64,000 nucleotides of DNA from Deroplatys truncata (lineage: Eukaryota > Arthropoda > Insecta > Mantodea > Mantidae): positions 13,483,001-13,547,000 of the forward strand of contig CM060979.1 in the NCBI GenBank assembly GCA_030765065.1, written 5' to 3'. The stretch's first letter is position 1. Every line of letters begins with the position of its first letter. The position numbers and the translations under genes are program-made. The notes under the pieces are model-generated. The model was not told the DNA's origin, ran no database searches, and saw only the letters and a program-made list of their open reading frames with translations. Shown here piece by piece: positions 43,600 to 54,473 of this stretch.

Positions 43600-43680
43600 C
43601 GGAGACCAGAGGATGGCGCTCTTATATAGTGGGGGTGGGCTTACTGTGAGGTCCTGTGCAGTGATTGGCTCGCGTCTCTG
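43600..43680 (-). promoter_or_regulatory. TATA/CACCC/CCAAT promoter-like block upstream of LINE C
   Basis: On the minus strand AGCCAATCAC (around 43664), CCCACCCCCAC (around 43634) and TATATAAG (43628-43621) lie in the usual order of a pol II promoter. The expected start about 25-30 nt after TATA falls on GTCTCCGTTA, the first bases of LINE C. It may be LINE C's own promoter or that of the repeat in which the array sits. Confidence 0.5.
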
Positions 43681-43769
43681 GGAGTGGGTGGGTAATTTGC
43701 TAGGCTCCTTATTAAGTGGAGATGTGTACTTGTGTGTATTTTCTTACATATGTAGTCAATATGGTGTCT

Positions 43770-45870
43770 AAATACCTAAAAATTATATTTTATCTAATTG
43801 CTGGGCAGGTTCACCATTTATCGTTACATTTACAGGACTTTTATTGCTATACCTGTTATTGCAGTGTTGGAACATTACTGTTTTTGTTTTATGAAGATTA
43901 ACTTTCAGGCGATTGCTTGTAAGATAATTGTAAATAATTTGCATCTTTGTAGTTATTATTTTTTCCATTTCGTTTACTCCATTGTGTCCAAATATTAATG
44001 AGGTGTCATCCGCATACGTCACTGTTTTGGAGTGTGGAGTTATTGGAAGATCATTTATATAAAGTAAAAATAGTATTGGCCCTAGGTCAGATCCTTGAGG
44101 TACTCCCGCTTTGACATTTCCATAATTGGATGTGATAGATTCTATTGTGTGTTTACTCTTGGTTCTGACTACTGTACATTGTTTCCTGTTTTCAAGGTAG
44201 CATCTTAATATTGTGTGAAATTTTCCCCTTATGCCATATTTCTGCAGTTTATTCAGCAGTATTTCATGCGATACACTGTCAAATGCTTTAGATAAGTCAA
44301 GGAATATCCCTGTGATCTTCTCGCCATTATCAAGCCCTTTGGAGTATAGTATGATATAGCTCTGCTATAGCAGTGGTTGTGGAGTGATTTTTTCTGAATC
44401 CATGTTGGGATTTACTTAGTGTATTAAATTTATTTAGAAAGTTAAGTAATCTATTTTTAGTACTTTTTCGAAAACTTTAGCAAAGACAGAAGTTAAGGAA
44501 ATAGGTCTATAATTATCTACTTTTGTTTTATTGCCTTTTTTAAATATTGGCCGAACTAATGTCACACCTTTAATTTGAAGGGGGTTGAGGACGTGCATTT
44601 GGGAGCGTGGCAGGATTAAGGGTTGGTGAGCAACTCTGAATAGCAAGACACAATTAACAAAAATGATAACAGATTTAATATAATAAACGAGTAGACACAA
44701 AGACTGAGCAAGCAAGCCAGCCATTTTTAGGATTAAATATTTAAGAAAGATCAGTTTCTAGTTACCTAGTGCCATTGAGCAGATGTTATGCTGGTTGCCA
44801 TACGCAAAGGTGAATGTTGATCTGGGCAGCGCCTCCGGCCGCACCTGGGTTGTTCCTATCAAGACTGCCATCCCCATAGATTTATGAAAGGGGTTTTATA
44901 TCATAGATAGATGCCGCCACACAGGACATGGCCATATATGGAGAGTTAACCTCTACTCTATGAGTTGGCATCACCCGCATAATATCACAAGAATATGACT
45001 AGCATTGAATGTCCAGCTCATGCATCCTGTGTTGCACCATATGAAGTAAGAATGCAAGAAATGAGCTTCACATGAACCAAATTCTAAAGAAAAGTAATTT
45101 TTAGGAAAATAATTTAACTTGACTTGACCCATACGTTACACTATGCTTATTTTTAGACAATCAGGGAAAGATTCCTCAATTACTGATGTATTTATGAGGT
45201 GCTCCAGTATATCTAGTAAGGCATATGTACAGTGTTTTTGTGGATACTTCATCCCATCCTGCCGACATGTTATTATTTAGTTTGTTTATTATTTTTTCTA
45301 ACTCTGTTTTAGTGGTTCCTTTTAGATAAATGTAAGATAATAGTCCATTTGTCCCCTGAGTTGTATCAATAATCTGACTGATTTTATCGATTCCCATTTT
45401 TAAAAAGTAATTATTGAAGATCTGACAAACATCTTTAGGATTTTTCACTACCTGCATGTTTTCTTCTAAGGTTATGTTTTCAAATGTCTTATTGTTTACG
45501 TGTTGTTCTTTTACAGTTCCCCATATCATCTTTGCTTTATTATTTTATTTTATTATTTTTTTGCTAAATTGTTGTCTCTTTAGATTTATCAGTTCTTGGG
45601 CATACTGCTTTTTTAGACATCTATGTTTATCCGCATAAATAACTAAGTTTGTAGATTTATAGAAGGTATGGTAATCCTTCATTTTATCCCTAATCTTTTT
45701 TACTTCAAATGGAATTTTAATATTATGGTTACAAGGTTTTGCAACCCTTTTGTTTTTGAGTGGACAGTGTTTATCTAGGTGCCATTTTATTGTATCAAAG
45801 AAGAAAAAATGTCCAGTAAACAAGGGATCTAAAATGTATACCTTAAGAGGTATGAGCACGGACAGAAGTA
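43770..45870 (-). mobile_element. LINE G: decayed LINE with an insertion
   Basis: From 45859 downward, frames read an endonuclease-RT linker (KNPKDVCQIFNNYFLKMG), SAGWDEVSTK, then after a 0.57-kb interruption GVTLVRPIFKKGNK and NYRPISLTSVFAKVFEKV. The catalytic TYADDTSLIF is near 44015, and a thumb (SNRLKVNLHKTKTV) follows. At least four frame breaks. It is a close relative of the LINE at 50.2-52.9 kb. The 5' endonuclease is mostly absent. Confidence 0.7.
44581..45154. mobile_element. Unidentified 0.57-kb insertion in LINE G
   Basis: It splits the RT coding sequence of LINE G between FPDCLKI and IKGVTLVRP. One strand can be read TGTAACG...CCTCA, which is LTR-like, and a GATATAAAA block lies near 44900 on minus. 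I found neither a target duplication nor a second copy, so the family is open. Confidence 0.4.
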
Positions 45871-46787
45871 TGCCTTACTATGAATGGGCACCATATTGAG
45901 CTCTTTCTTTAGCAATGGCTCACAAGTGCAGGTCATATGTAAATGTCAGCAAATTACATTAGAAGTTATGAAGTTTCACAGTAACAAAGTAATGTATCCT
46001 TATTTGTTTACTGCATTCTGTAGGTCATATGTAATAGCAAAGAGCTTGCAGCAGAAAAGATGTTTCATGAAGATGAACAAATGCTCATAGCTCTTAAGGT
46101 ATGCATTTTATAGCCCATGTTTACTGGGCATTTTTGTCTTGTTTCAGTCCATACTACTACCTCTCAAAATATGGAATACTTTTTCATTAACATCCAGTAT
46201 ATCTTTGAATTATGTTAAAGCCAATCCGCACGAGTTCAATGCAATATCCCAGGTGCACTCACACGACACACATAACAAAAATAATTTACATAGATATACA
46301 CATAGATCCAAACCTTTTGAAGAAAGAAGGTTTAACTGAAAACATTCCAGCTACAGCATTGCTTTTATACACTGGAGGAACTTATGGAAAACTGCAGTAT
46401 GTTGTAAACACTGTCCATTAGATTTTAATTCAACAATTGAGTGGATGTTGTAAACATTGCTGAATATTGTAAACATTTTATATAAAGAATATTTTGTATC
46501 TAGTCTGTTTCTAATGTAATTGCTGATTTGACAAGCTGTACATTTGTATCTTATATTGTAAATATTTTATTTCGCATGTCCAATAATAATGTATATGGTT
46601 TACAAAGGATGAAAATAAATGAAATAAGAATTGTTGTTATAAAATGTTTGAATAAAAACTTGTTAAAAGGCAGTTTATTTAGAGCACCCCAGTACTGCCA
46701 CTTATTTTATAAAGATTGTTATTAGTTGAGTTTTACTGTAGAGGAGTGGGTTAAAGGCAGTACTCTTTTAGCACATATTAAGAAAAA
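45871..46787 (+). other. Possible LINE 3' fragment, otherwise nothing recognised
   Basis: Around 46200-46450 the + strand reads VHSHDTHNKNNLHRYTHRSK, and a shifted stretch has a faint resemblance to LINE C-terminal ends (H..DTR...). The evidence is weak. The rest of the interval shows no gene. Confidence 0.25.
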
Positions 46788-47626
46788 TCTGATGTGTTAC
46801 ACTCACTTGACTTTCTCTACTCTTGTACAAACTATTTTTACAAATGCTTATTCTCCATCTACTTCATGTTAATCGAGATGTTAATCTTATTGCTAATTTT
46901 CTTGTAGATGCAAGGGAATTGGTAGGCTTTAAGCGATAGTCAAATGTTTTAAGAGCTGGTTGCTATGTGGAGTATTCCATTCTCTTTGCATTACCAGGAC
47001 AAAAAAAAAATGAATAACGAATTTCCATTTGAGAAAAAGTATAAGTATTGGAAAATTTAAGGGAATAACAAGCAATGTCTCGAAAATGGTTCACTCAACA
47101 ACAAAAAAATGTATATGACATAAATTGTGTATTTTAACGCGATCTACATTTTTTGTGTAGTAAAATTTTGTCTATCTCATGGTTTACCAGTTACGCAAAA
47201 GTCGTTCACAATGAAGAATACTTTTGGAGACATTACCAGAAAATTCGAGATATACATTTCATTTGCCATGAAAATATCTTGAACATATGATATTTTAATC
47301 AAAATCGTTAGCCATTTTTTAGAAAATTTAAATTTTCGAAAAATGTTCCATATAAAGGGTAGTCTGGGGTGGGGGGGTGGGTTTCTTGAAAACCTTCGTG
47401 TCGCATCCCTGGAAGATACTGAACCTAAATACCAAGTTTGGTGTTTATCTGACTGTTCGTCTCCGTGTTATGCTGTTCACAGACACACACACGGACATGT
47501 TTCCAAAAATTCTTTTTTTTGGATTCAGGGGGTCTCAGAACATGTATTTCTGGTGAAATCTCGGTATCGAATTTTTGGGTGGAACACAATACTTCCCCTA
47601 CTTACTATACGTAGTAGAGAGAGTAA
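46788..47626 (+). repeat. 0.83-kb repeat family, copy 1
   Basis: It starts TCTGATGTGTTACACTCAC and ends ACGTAGTAGAGAGAGTAA. The same start and end occur at 52940, 58854 and about 59822. Ends are imperfect inverted repeats (TGACTTTCTCTACT inside the left end, TTACTCTCTCTACTACG from the right). No coding capacity. It may be a non-autonomous DNA transposon. It interrupts or abuts the LINE at 47627-49165. Confidence 0.7.
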
Positions 47627-49165
47627 TATATGTTTCCCCTTTAGACATCCTAGCAGATCTCCAATAATCCATTTCTGTTACCAATAATTTTCTTTTCAAG
47701 TGATAGTTCAGAGTCCACACGTCTGAGTCATAGGTTATAATCAGGGTTAGGAATTTTAGGTGCAAATTTCAGATGAAAAAAGCAAGGGAAAAGGTGCTCA
47801 AATAAAGTGCTGGTTTATTTAAGGGGATGCACAACTGAAATTGCTATTTTCTAAACTATTCATTCAATTGGGCTGAAATGTTAACCACATGTCAGTCTTC
47901 TTTAGATACAATTGTTTTGTGAATTTCAATCCAAAATATAAAATTATAGGTATATGCAAAATGCAACACATGGTGCATTTTTCAAAAAAAAAAAAAAAAA
48001 TCTTTTGTTGCTTCTATGTCAAGGAACTACAAATCTGCCATATAACTTTTTTTCTACCATTCTTAGTTGAAGAGAAAAAAAATTGCATTTTTGTATTTGC
48101 ATTTTTTTAATTTTTGTAATATATTATCTTAAAAAATTAGTAGCGCAAAAACTATTCATTACACAGAAAAATTATATGAGAGTTTTAATTATTTGGATTT
48201 TTGAAATAAGCATAACAAATTTCAATATGAATGGATGAAAACTACATCGCGTGGAACATTTTGAATATGCAGAAATGCTGAAAATAAGAAACGCCTTAAA
48301 ATCAAGTTTTAAAAATATAAACAGCTAGCAACTAAATGCGCAAGGGTATTTAAAAAGTCTCAGCGATTTCTAGTTGTTTTGAGCAGAACCCAGTCTTAAT
48401 AATTCTCGGAACTGCGCGGGTGAGGTCTCTGCGTGCCCAGCCTTCGCCTCCATGCAAACAGACGAAGTCTCTCACAGTAATAAACTCACATTCACGGACA
48501 GCAGGCTACTGATTCTGGTGGGATAGAATCACTCATTGTCAATTGCATTATTACGGGCTACTTTAAAGCGGTAAAGTGAGAGAAAGAGGTTTTCATCGAA
48601 CACACAATTATTTTCCATTGTTTGCGGGTGTGCTTTCAATTCCCACGCGGCGTTACCTGAAAGAGCTAGGCTTACTATTCGCATGTACACAGCAAGCTGA
48701 GGAGACGTTAATTGAAAGTTAAAGAATAAATTGGAATGAAACTTGAAAGAAAAAGGGATTATGAGCATGGTTGGGGGAAAATGGGATAAAGATGCGAAAA
48801 AGGGGTAAAGGTCCAAGAAAAGGTGGGGAAAAAATGCACCTTTTTGCAACTAGAAACAAAATTTCACACTGTGATATCTTTCTGCACAGCTTTAACTTAT
48901 CCTAAGAAAAAAGGTGTGCACCTAAAAATCCTAACCCTGGTTATAATACTTCTATTGTTTTAAAAATTGTAGTTTTAGTTTCTTTTGAGATCTGTTTATC
49001 CCATAATATACTATTCAAGGTAAATATAGCATATTCCTAAGTTTATCTTTGATCATACTTCCTTTCCATGTAATCTTTACTCCCTGGTATTTATATTCCC
49101 CTGTTTTAATTATCCCCATTTTGTCTTCAAGTACCAAATGAGGAGCATTTTTTCAAGTCAGTAAA
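47627..49165 (-). mobile_element. LINE I: 3' RT remnant split by a hAT element
   Basis: Right of the hAT insert (49160-48948) the minus strand reads IKTGEYKYQGVKITWKGS, the LGV.I...G thumb motif of LINE RTs. Left of it (47741-47640) it reads DSDVWTLNYHLKRKLLVTEM, the matching Y(G)SE.WTL...EM motif. Both parts are contiguous once the 8-bp duplication is considered. Only the C-terminal third survives. Confidence 0.6.
47742..48939 (-). mobile_element. Non-autonomous hAT element, 1198 bp
   Basis: The ends CAGGGTTAGGA (47742) and TCCTAACCCTG (48939) are inverted repeats. A perfect 8-bp target duplication GTTATAAT lies at 47734-47741 and 48940-48947. The inner parts match, in reverse, both the 5' part (about 53950-54130) and the 3' part (about 56130-56750) of the hAT element at 53.85-56.75 kb, so it is an internally deleted derivative lacking the transposase. 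The duplication is undamaged, which argues for fairly recent insertion into LINE I. Confidence 0.9.
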
Positions 49166-49562
49166 TGCTCAATTTTTCATAATTCAGATTTTTGTAGTTA
49201 CAAATCAAGCTTGTTGCTAATGTACCTGTTGAAACACTTTGGTCAAAATGCAATATTTGCTGCTGTTATTGAAATCTAATTTGCTCTCAGCCAGTTAAAG
49301 CAAAAGACGATAAACGCAAACTGTGCTTTGCTTCTGAGAGATCTGAATGGAGAATACCAATGTAAGAAGTCGTTTTCAATGACGTGAGAGAGTTTTCTGC
49401 AAAAAACAAAATAAAATAAACTGTAGGCAAGCACTTGCTGCCAGGACCAACAATAGAAATTAGTGGTTCACACAACATTAATTCCTGATTATTGCTCAAT
49501 TTGAGGCAGCTTTGTCAGGGAAAATCTTGCAGTAAAAGAGTAGGCTGTTAAACTGTAAAATG
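49166..49562. other. No recognisable gene
   Basis: AT-rich. A 70-codon minus-strand frame (49499-49287) has no motif I know. Confidence 0.35.
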
Positions 49563-50163
49563 GAGGTTAATATAAGCGATTCAGAAAATGATATACATGC
49601 AACTGAGTGCTCAGGAGGTAAGAAGTCCAGGTTGAGAGTGAAAGCATCCAAGAAGTCCAACAGAAAATACCTATTGCCTGTTCACATGGGCTATCAGACA
49701 TACCAGTGAACCCATAAACCTTAGGAAGAAAAGAATAAGTGCAGCTGATTTCATTTAGGATGATATCACAACTTTTCATCATCATGTAATTAGTTTAAAT
49801 GAAACTGACCAGGATAAATTATTACTAAAATACATGGATGGTAATTAGATCACCAAAATACAGAAACAACATGAAAGAAGCAAAAAAATAAGAGGACTGT
49901 TTTGCAAAGTACAGCAAAGATGGCCAGACAGTACCTATATGTGCTGCAACATTTCAAAGGAACATCAGGGGTCTCCAAAGACAGACACTCAAATTTGGCC
50001 AATTAATTATGGGAAGTTACCAGCTGATAGTCAAGGGGGAGACGACAGCACTATTAAAGATAAGAAAGTTACACAAGCTATAAAGAATATCAAAACATAT
50101 AGGTGTAGAGAGAGCCACTATTCAAGGAAAAAGTCCAAAAGACGATATTTACCATCCAAGTGA
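49563..50163 (+). pseudogene. Decayed copy of an uncharacterised insect protein, likely transposon-derived
   Basis: The + strand reads GGKKSRLRVKASKKSNRKY near the start. Later, in the frame 49939-50163, it reads ISKEHQGSPKTDTQ... and YRCRESHYSRKKSKRRYLPS. The ESHY.R..S.R.YL.S block is one I associate with a widespread insect family of unknown function, often multi-copy. Many stops lie between 49710 and 49930. The 3' part is cut at 50164 where a LINE tail begins. Confidence 0.4.
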
Positions 50164-50164
50164 A

Positions 50165-52932
50165 TACAATAATAATTATTTATTGTCCATAGCTTCATAC
50201 ATTCTCATTATCAAATTACGTTAAGTACACATTAATTTACATACACACTATTTCCTTTGTGCAGTTTAACATTAAACAAGTCTTGGTCACTTATATTTAA
50301 ATGTTATTTACATATATACAGTTTTGAGTTGATGTTTCAATCTCTCATTTATATAACAACATTCTTACAAATCTTTATTCGCTATGGTTAACTTCTATGA
50401 ACATAAATATCACAATTAATCCACCCTGTATAAACATTTTTGAATTAGATATGATTTAAGTTCATTTTTAAATCTCTATGCAATTTAATCTCCATTGGTA
50501 ATTTATTGAATAGTATCAATCCCTTGATCAATGGTTCCTTATGAAATGGCAACTCTAGGCCGAGCCCGAGAACTGTAATTATAGATAATTTATTAATTAA
50601 CTTTTATTGATGTTAAATCATACTATGTACATATCTTTTTCTTATACTGCTTGTATAGTTTAAGAAGGGTGATTTAACGTTATGTATGTATCTAGGTTAC
50701 TAATATTAGAAGAGTTATAAATGGTTTAATGTGAATAATTTAAGCGCTATGTTAAAATACTGTCCTCGACGAAATGTTTTAGCTACAGGAATAGTGCCTT
50801 CGAAGGCAGAAAATCTAGTTTATGACGTCTCTCTGGTCGCAGGGCCATTATTCCTACAGCGAGGGTGTAGCGCTTTTGTCCCTTTATTTGATAATTCGCC
50901 GTGACCAAGTGAGAGAGACAGATAGCTTAACGGTAAATTTAGGAAAAGCCACGATTTATATTAAACTTGGACCAATGAGATCCCTGGAAGTTTATACGAA
51001 ATAGTGAGACGCGTCGAGTGGCGCTAAAAAATGGACCAATAGGAAAGGAAGCAGCCCCAGAAGGCTGCGACTATAAATGGATCTGCTAGGAACAAATCAT
51101 GGGCAGTTTGGCATTTTGTCATGTGTGGTCAGGGAGAGATGCTGCAGGATGTGTGAGATATCGCGCCAAAAAGGGAATAAAGACAGTTTTAGAAACACAC
51201 CTAAGAACCGCTACTCGTAAAGAGATAAGCATATTTAAACTTCGTGTCATATCCGCGCCGCGTTTTAACAGCGGTGGACAGTATTTTAACGGCGGCAATA
51301 CCAGTGTTGTATACTACGTAGGTTAGTTAAATAAAAAGAAACGGCAGTGTCATCTTTTCATAACCAAAGCACGCCTATGTCTTCTTATATCACCACCCGA
51401 GATCGACGCTTCCTTTACCAAGGATAAGTCCATGCCCCCATATAGTTTAAAGAAAATGACTGCAGCTAGCCGAGGATAAAATTGCAGAGAACCAGCACAC
51501 TGCGAACTTCTGGAACCAACATGGGAGATGCATCAAGGTAAGCCTACGAGCAACGGACAGGAGGAGGTGACTGCCGCACTTGCAGGTAGATTTAAGGTTA
51601 ACCTGTATCCTGTGATAATTGTCCTTACCTTTAGTATGAGAAGTATAAAGTACACTGTTACTTAGCCCATTATTTACCTTTTCTGTTGCAATGACTATTA
51701 CCTTATATACATATAACCCCACTACTGTAAGAATTGTGTTATCTATAAATACATTTCTACATGGTTTTCCATTTGCTAGCCCATATATACATCGTAAGCA
51801 TTTTTTTTTGCAGTACCAATACCCTATTCATATCAGCAATGCTGGTATTTCCCCATAATTTTATGCCATAGAAGATATAAAGCTATATGATTCCAAAATA
51901 TAAGGCTTGTAACATCTTTTTATCTAAATACAATGATAATTGCCTTAATGCATATATATTAGAACTTATTTTTTTACATACATAATCAGTATGAGCTTCC
52001 CAAGTTAGCTTACTATCTATGTTTATGCCCAAGAAATTATGATTGTCAACTTTTTCAATTTTAGTGTTATTTAAAAATACAAGAATATCTACTTCTTTAT
52101 TAACATGGCGATGTTCAAATAGGATCAGCTTAGCTTTACAAGGATTTACTTTTAAGCTTATAGTATTAAGGTAGTTTGCTAGCTGTTTTACAGAATGGGA
52201 AATTGTTTTCTCTAATTGACTATGGGATTCATTGAGGTATCATTTGCATAGGATATAATAGTATTTGTCATGATATTTGGTAGACTATTTACATATACTA
52301 GGTATAACAGTGGCCCCAGAACAGACCCTTGTGGTACTCCAACTGTTTCTTCTGTTTGTTCTGATATGAACTTTGTGTTTTTTATGCCTATTTTATGGGC
52401 AATTTCTGTCTAGCATTTTCTGTTGCTTATGTAAGACTTAACTATGTTGAACATTTTGCCTCTTATGCCATAAGATTCTAGTTTATATATTAATGTTTGG
52501 TGTGAGACACTGCCTTTGACAAGTCAATGAATTGACAGACCTTTTCTAAACCCATGCTGATGGCAATTTAATACATAGTTTTTACTTAAAAAAATCAACC
52601 ATTCTAACTAATATAATTTTCTCAAAGACCTTCCCAAATACTGAAGTTAATGTTATTGGCCTATAATTATTGATATTATTTTTATCTCCCTTTATGTACA
52701 TTGGTTTTATGATTCCAAGTTTTAGACAGTTTGGAAATGTTTCTTCATTTATGGAGCAGTTTATTAAGTGATTCAGGATAGTAACAAGAGAATTCTTGCA
52801 CTTTTTCAATATTTTGGTAGATATACCATCCCACCCTGAAGTTGTTTGATCTTTAAAGCTTGCATCAAGCCTTCCTATTTGCTCTTTATCAAAGTACAAA
52901 TATTTTCTATCACTGCTTCAATTTATCATTAA
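50165..52932 (-). mobile_element. LINE H: decayed LINE with LTR insertion
   Basis: Frame 52899-52582 reads QTTSGWDGISTKILKKC, GIIKPMYIKGDKNNINNYRP and TSVFGKVFEKIILVRM. Then come RT blocks in broken frames (GVPQGSVLGPLLYLVYVN, and a damaged SYANDTS at the catalytic site). A C-terminal end YHRIQVNLKS (51600) is cut by an LTR (50547-51578), with the remaining tail on the other side. The 3' end is an AATAAATAATTATTATTG tail at about 50190-50165. The Asn in YAND would abolish activity. Many stops. No endonuclease. Confidence 0.7.
50547..51578 (+). repeat. Solo LTR fossil, family 2, copy 2, inside LINE H
   Basis: It starts TGGCAACTCTAGGCC and ends GGTGACTGCCGCA. It has CTATAAATGG near 51070 and AATAAA near 51330 in LTR-like order. 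It is the inverted counterpart of 18474-19482 and is about 1.03 kb. It cuts the C-terminal end of LINE H. I could not confirm a target duplication. Confidence 0.65.
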
Positions 52933-52939
52933 AAAAACG

Positions 52940-53764
52940 TCTGATGTGATACATTCACATGACTTTCTCTGCCCTCTATCGTTTATTAGTGGATATACAA
53001 ATTATACTTACTCAAGCTATTTTTCTATCTAAACCATTGCAGAAATAGCTACATTACACATTTCATTATAGATACAAAGAACATGGATAGACAGATGTTT
53101 AAGAACTGAATGCTATATGCTGATCTTAAAATTCCATACTGTTTCCATGCAATCCCAAGAAATAACTGAATATTGAAAGGGCTTTAAAAGAAATGAGCAA
53201 TTCAAGCCTATAATAACAAATACCTCAGAAACGGTACAAAAAAGCTTATTTTAAATATATTGTGTGTTTTAAAGATACCTACATTTTTGGTGTAGTACTT
53301 TTTCGTCTGTTGCTTAACATTTACCATACAGATTATACAAAATTTCTTCCAAATGAAATGGATTTAACAGGCTATTCCCAAAAAATTCAAGATACACATT
53401 TTATTTGTCATGTAAATATCTTTAATATAATATAATATGTGAATCAAAATCGTTAACGCCAGTTATTTAGAAAATCATAATTTTCGAAAAATGCTACATG
53501 TAAAGGGTAGTCTGGGGTGGGGGATTTTATTGAAAATCTTTTTGTTCCACATTTGGAAAGTACTGAACTTAAATACAAAGTTTGGTTGATCTGACTTTTC
53601 GTTTTTGAGCTGTGCTGTTCACAAACCGTGGACATGTTTCTAAAAATGCTTTATTTGATTCAGGGGGCCTCAAAATATGTATTTTCTGGTGAAATCTTGG
53701 TATAGAATTTTTGGGTGTAATGCAATACCTTCTATACATACTAGGTACATGGCAGAGAAAGTAA
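52940..53764 (+). repeat. 0.83-kb repeat family, copy 2
   Basis: It starts TCTGATGTGATACATTCAC and ends GCAGAGAAAGTAA, and is colinear with copy 1 throughout, including GTAAAGGGTAGTCTGGGGTG near 53500. It is more diverged than copies 1 and 3. Confidence 0.65.
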
Positions 53765-54473
53765 AAATTATGGATTTTTTTCTACTTCCCTTTCTCTCCT
53801 TTATGCACAAAAGCTTTCTGTTGTAGTATAAGTGCATTATTTTGCAGGGCAAAAAGGGCTAAGAGCTACCCGTAACAATGCATGGTAAAGTCAATGTCGG
53901 GGGAAACGGGTATAAGTCCAAAGTTTTTAATACATACAAAAAATACTCAGCTTGCTGTGTACTTGCGAATAGTAAGTCTACCTCTTTCAGGAAACGCCGC
54001 GTGGGAATTGAAAGCACACCCGCAACAATGGAAAATAATTGTGTGTTCGACGAAAACCTCATTCTCTCGAGTTACCGCTATAAAGTAGCCCGCAATAATG
54101 CAATTGACAATGAGTGATTCTATCGCACCAGAATCTGTAGCCTGCTGTCCGTGAATGTGAGTTTGTTACTGTGAGAGATTTCATCTGTTTGCGTGGAGGC
54201 GAAGGCTGGGCACGCAGAGACGGCAGTAACCTCATCCGCGCAGTTCCGAGAATTATTAAGACTGGGTTCTGCTCGAAACTACCAGCAATCGCTGAGACTG
54301 AAGTTCCAGCATGAATGAGAACATTCTGCTAATTGTCGCGGTGTTATAAGAGAATGTGGACAGCGAATGGGCGCAAGAGTGAGTTGTGTGACAGTCGCAT
54401 TGTGTTAGCAAGTGAACTAGTGTTAGCTCTATGTTAAATTACCAAACGAGTGTACTAGTAGATAGATTTTACC

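Noticed and set aside
25280-43606. A telomeric array of LINEs
   Set aside because: Head-to-tail jockey-like LINEs recall fly telomeres, but unrelated interspersed repeats flank both sides, no TTAGG-type repeats are visible, and the shared 7-bp motif points to a preferred site instead.
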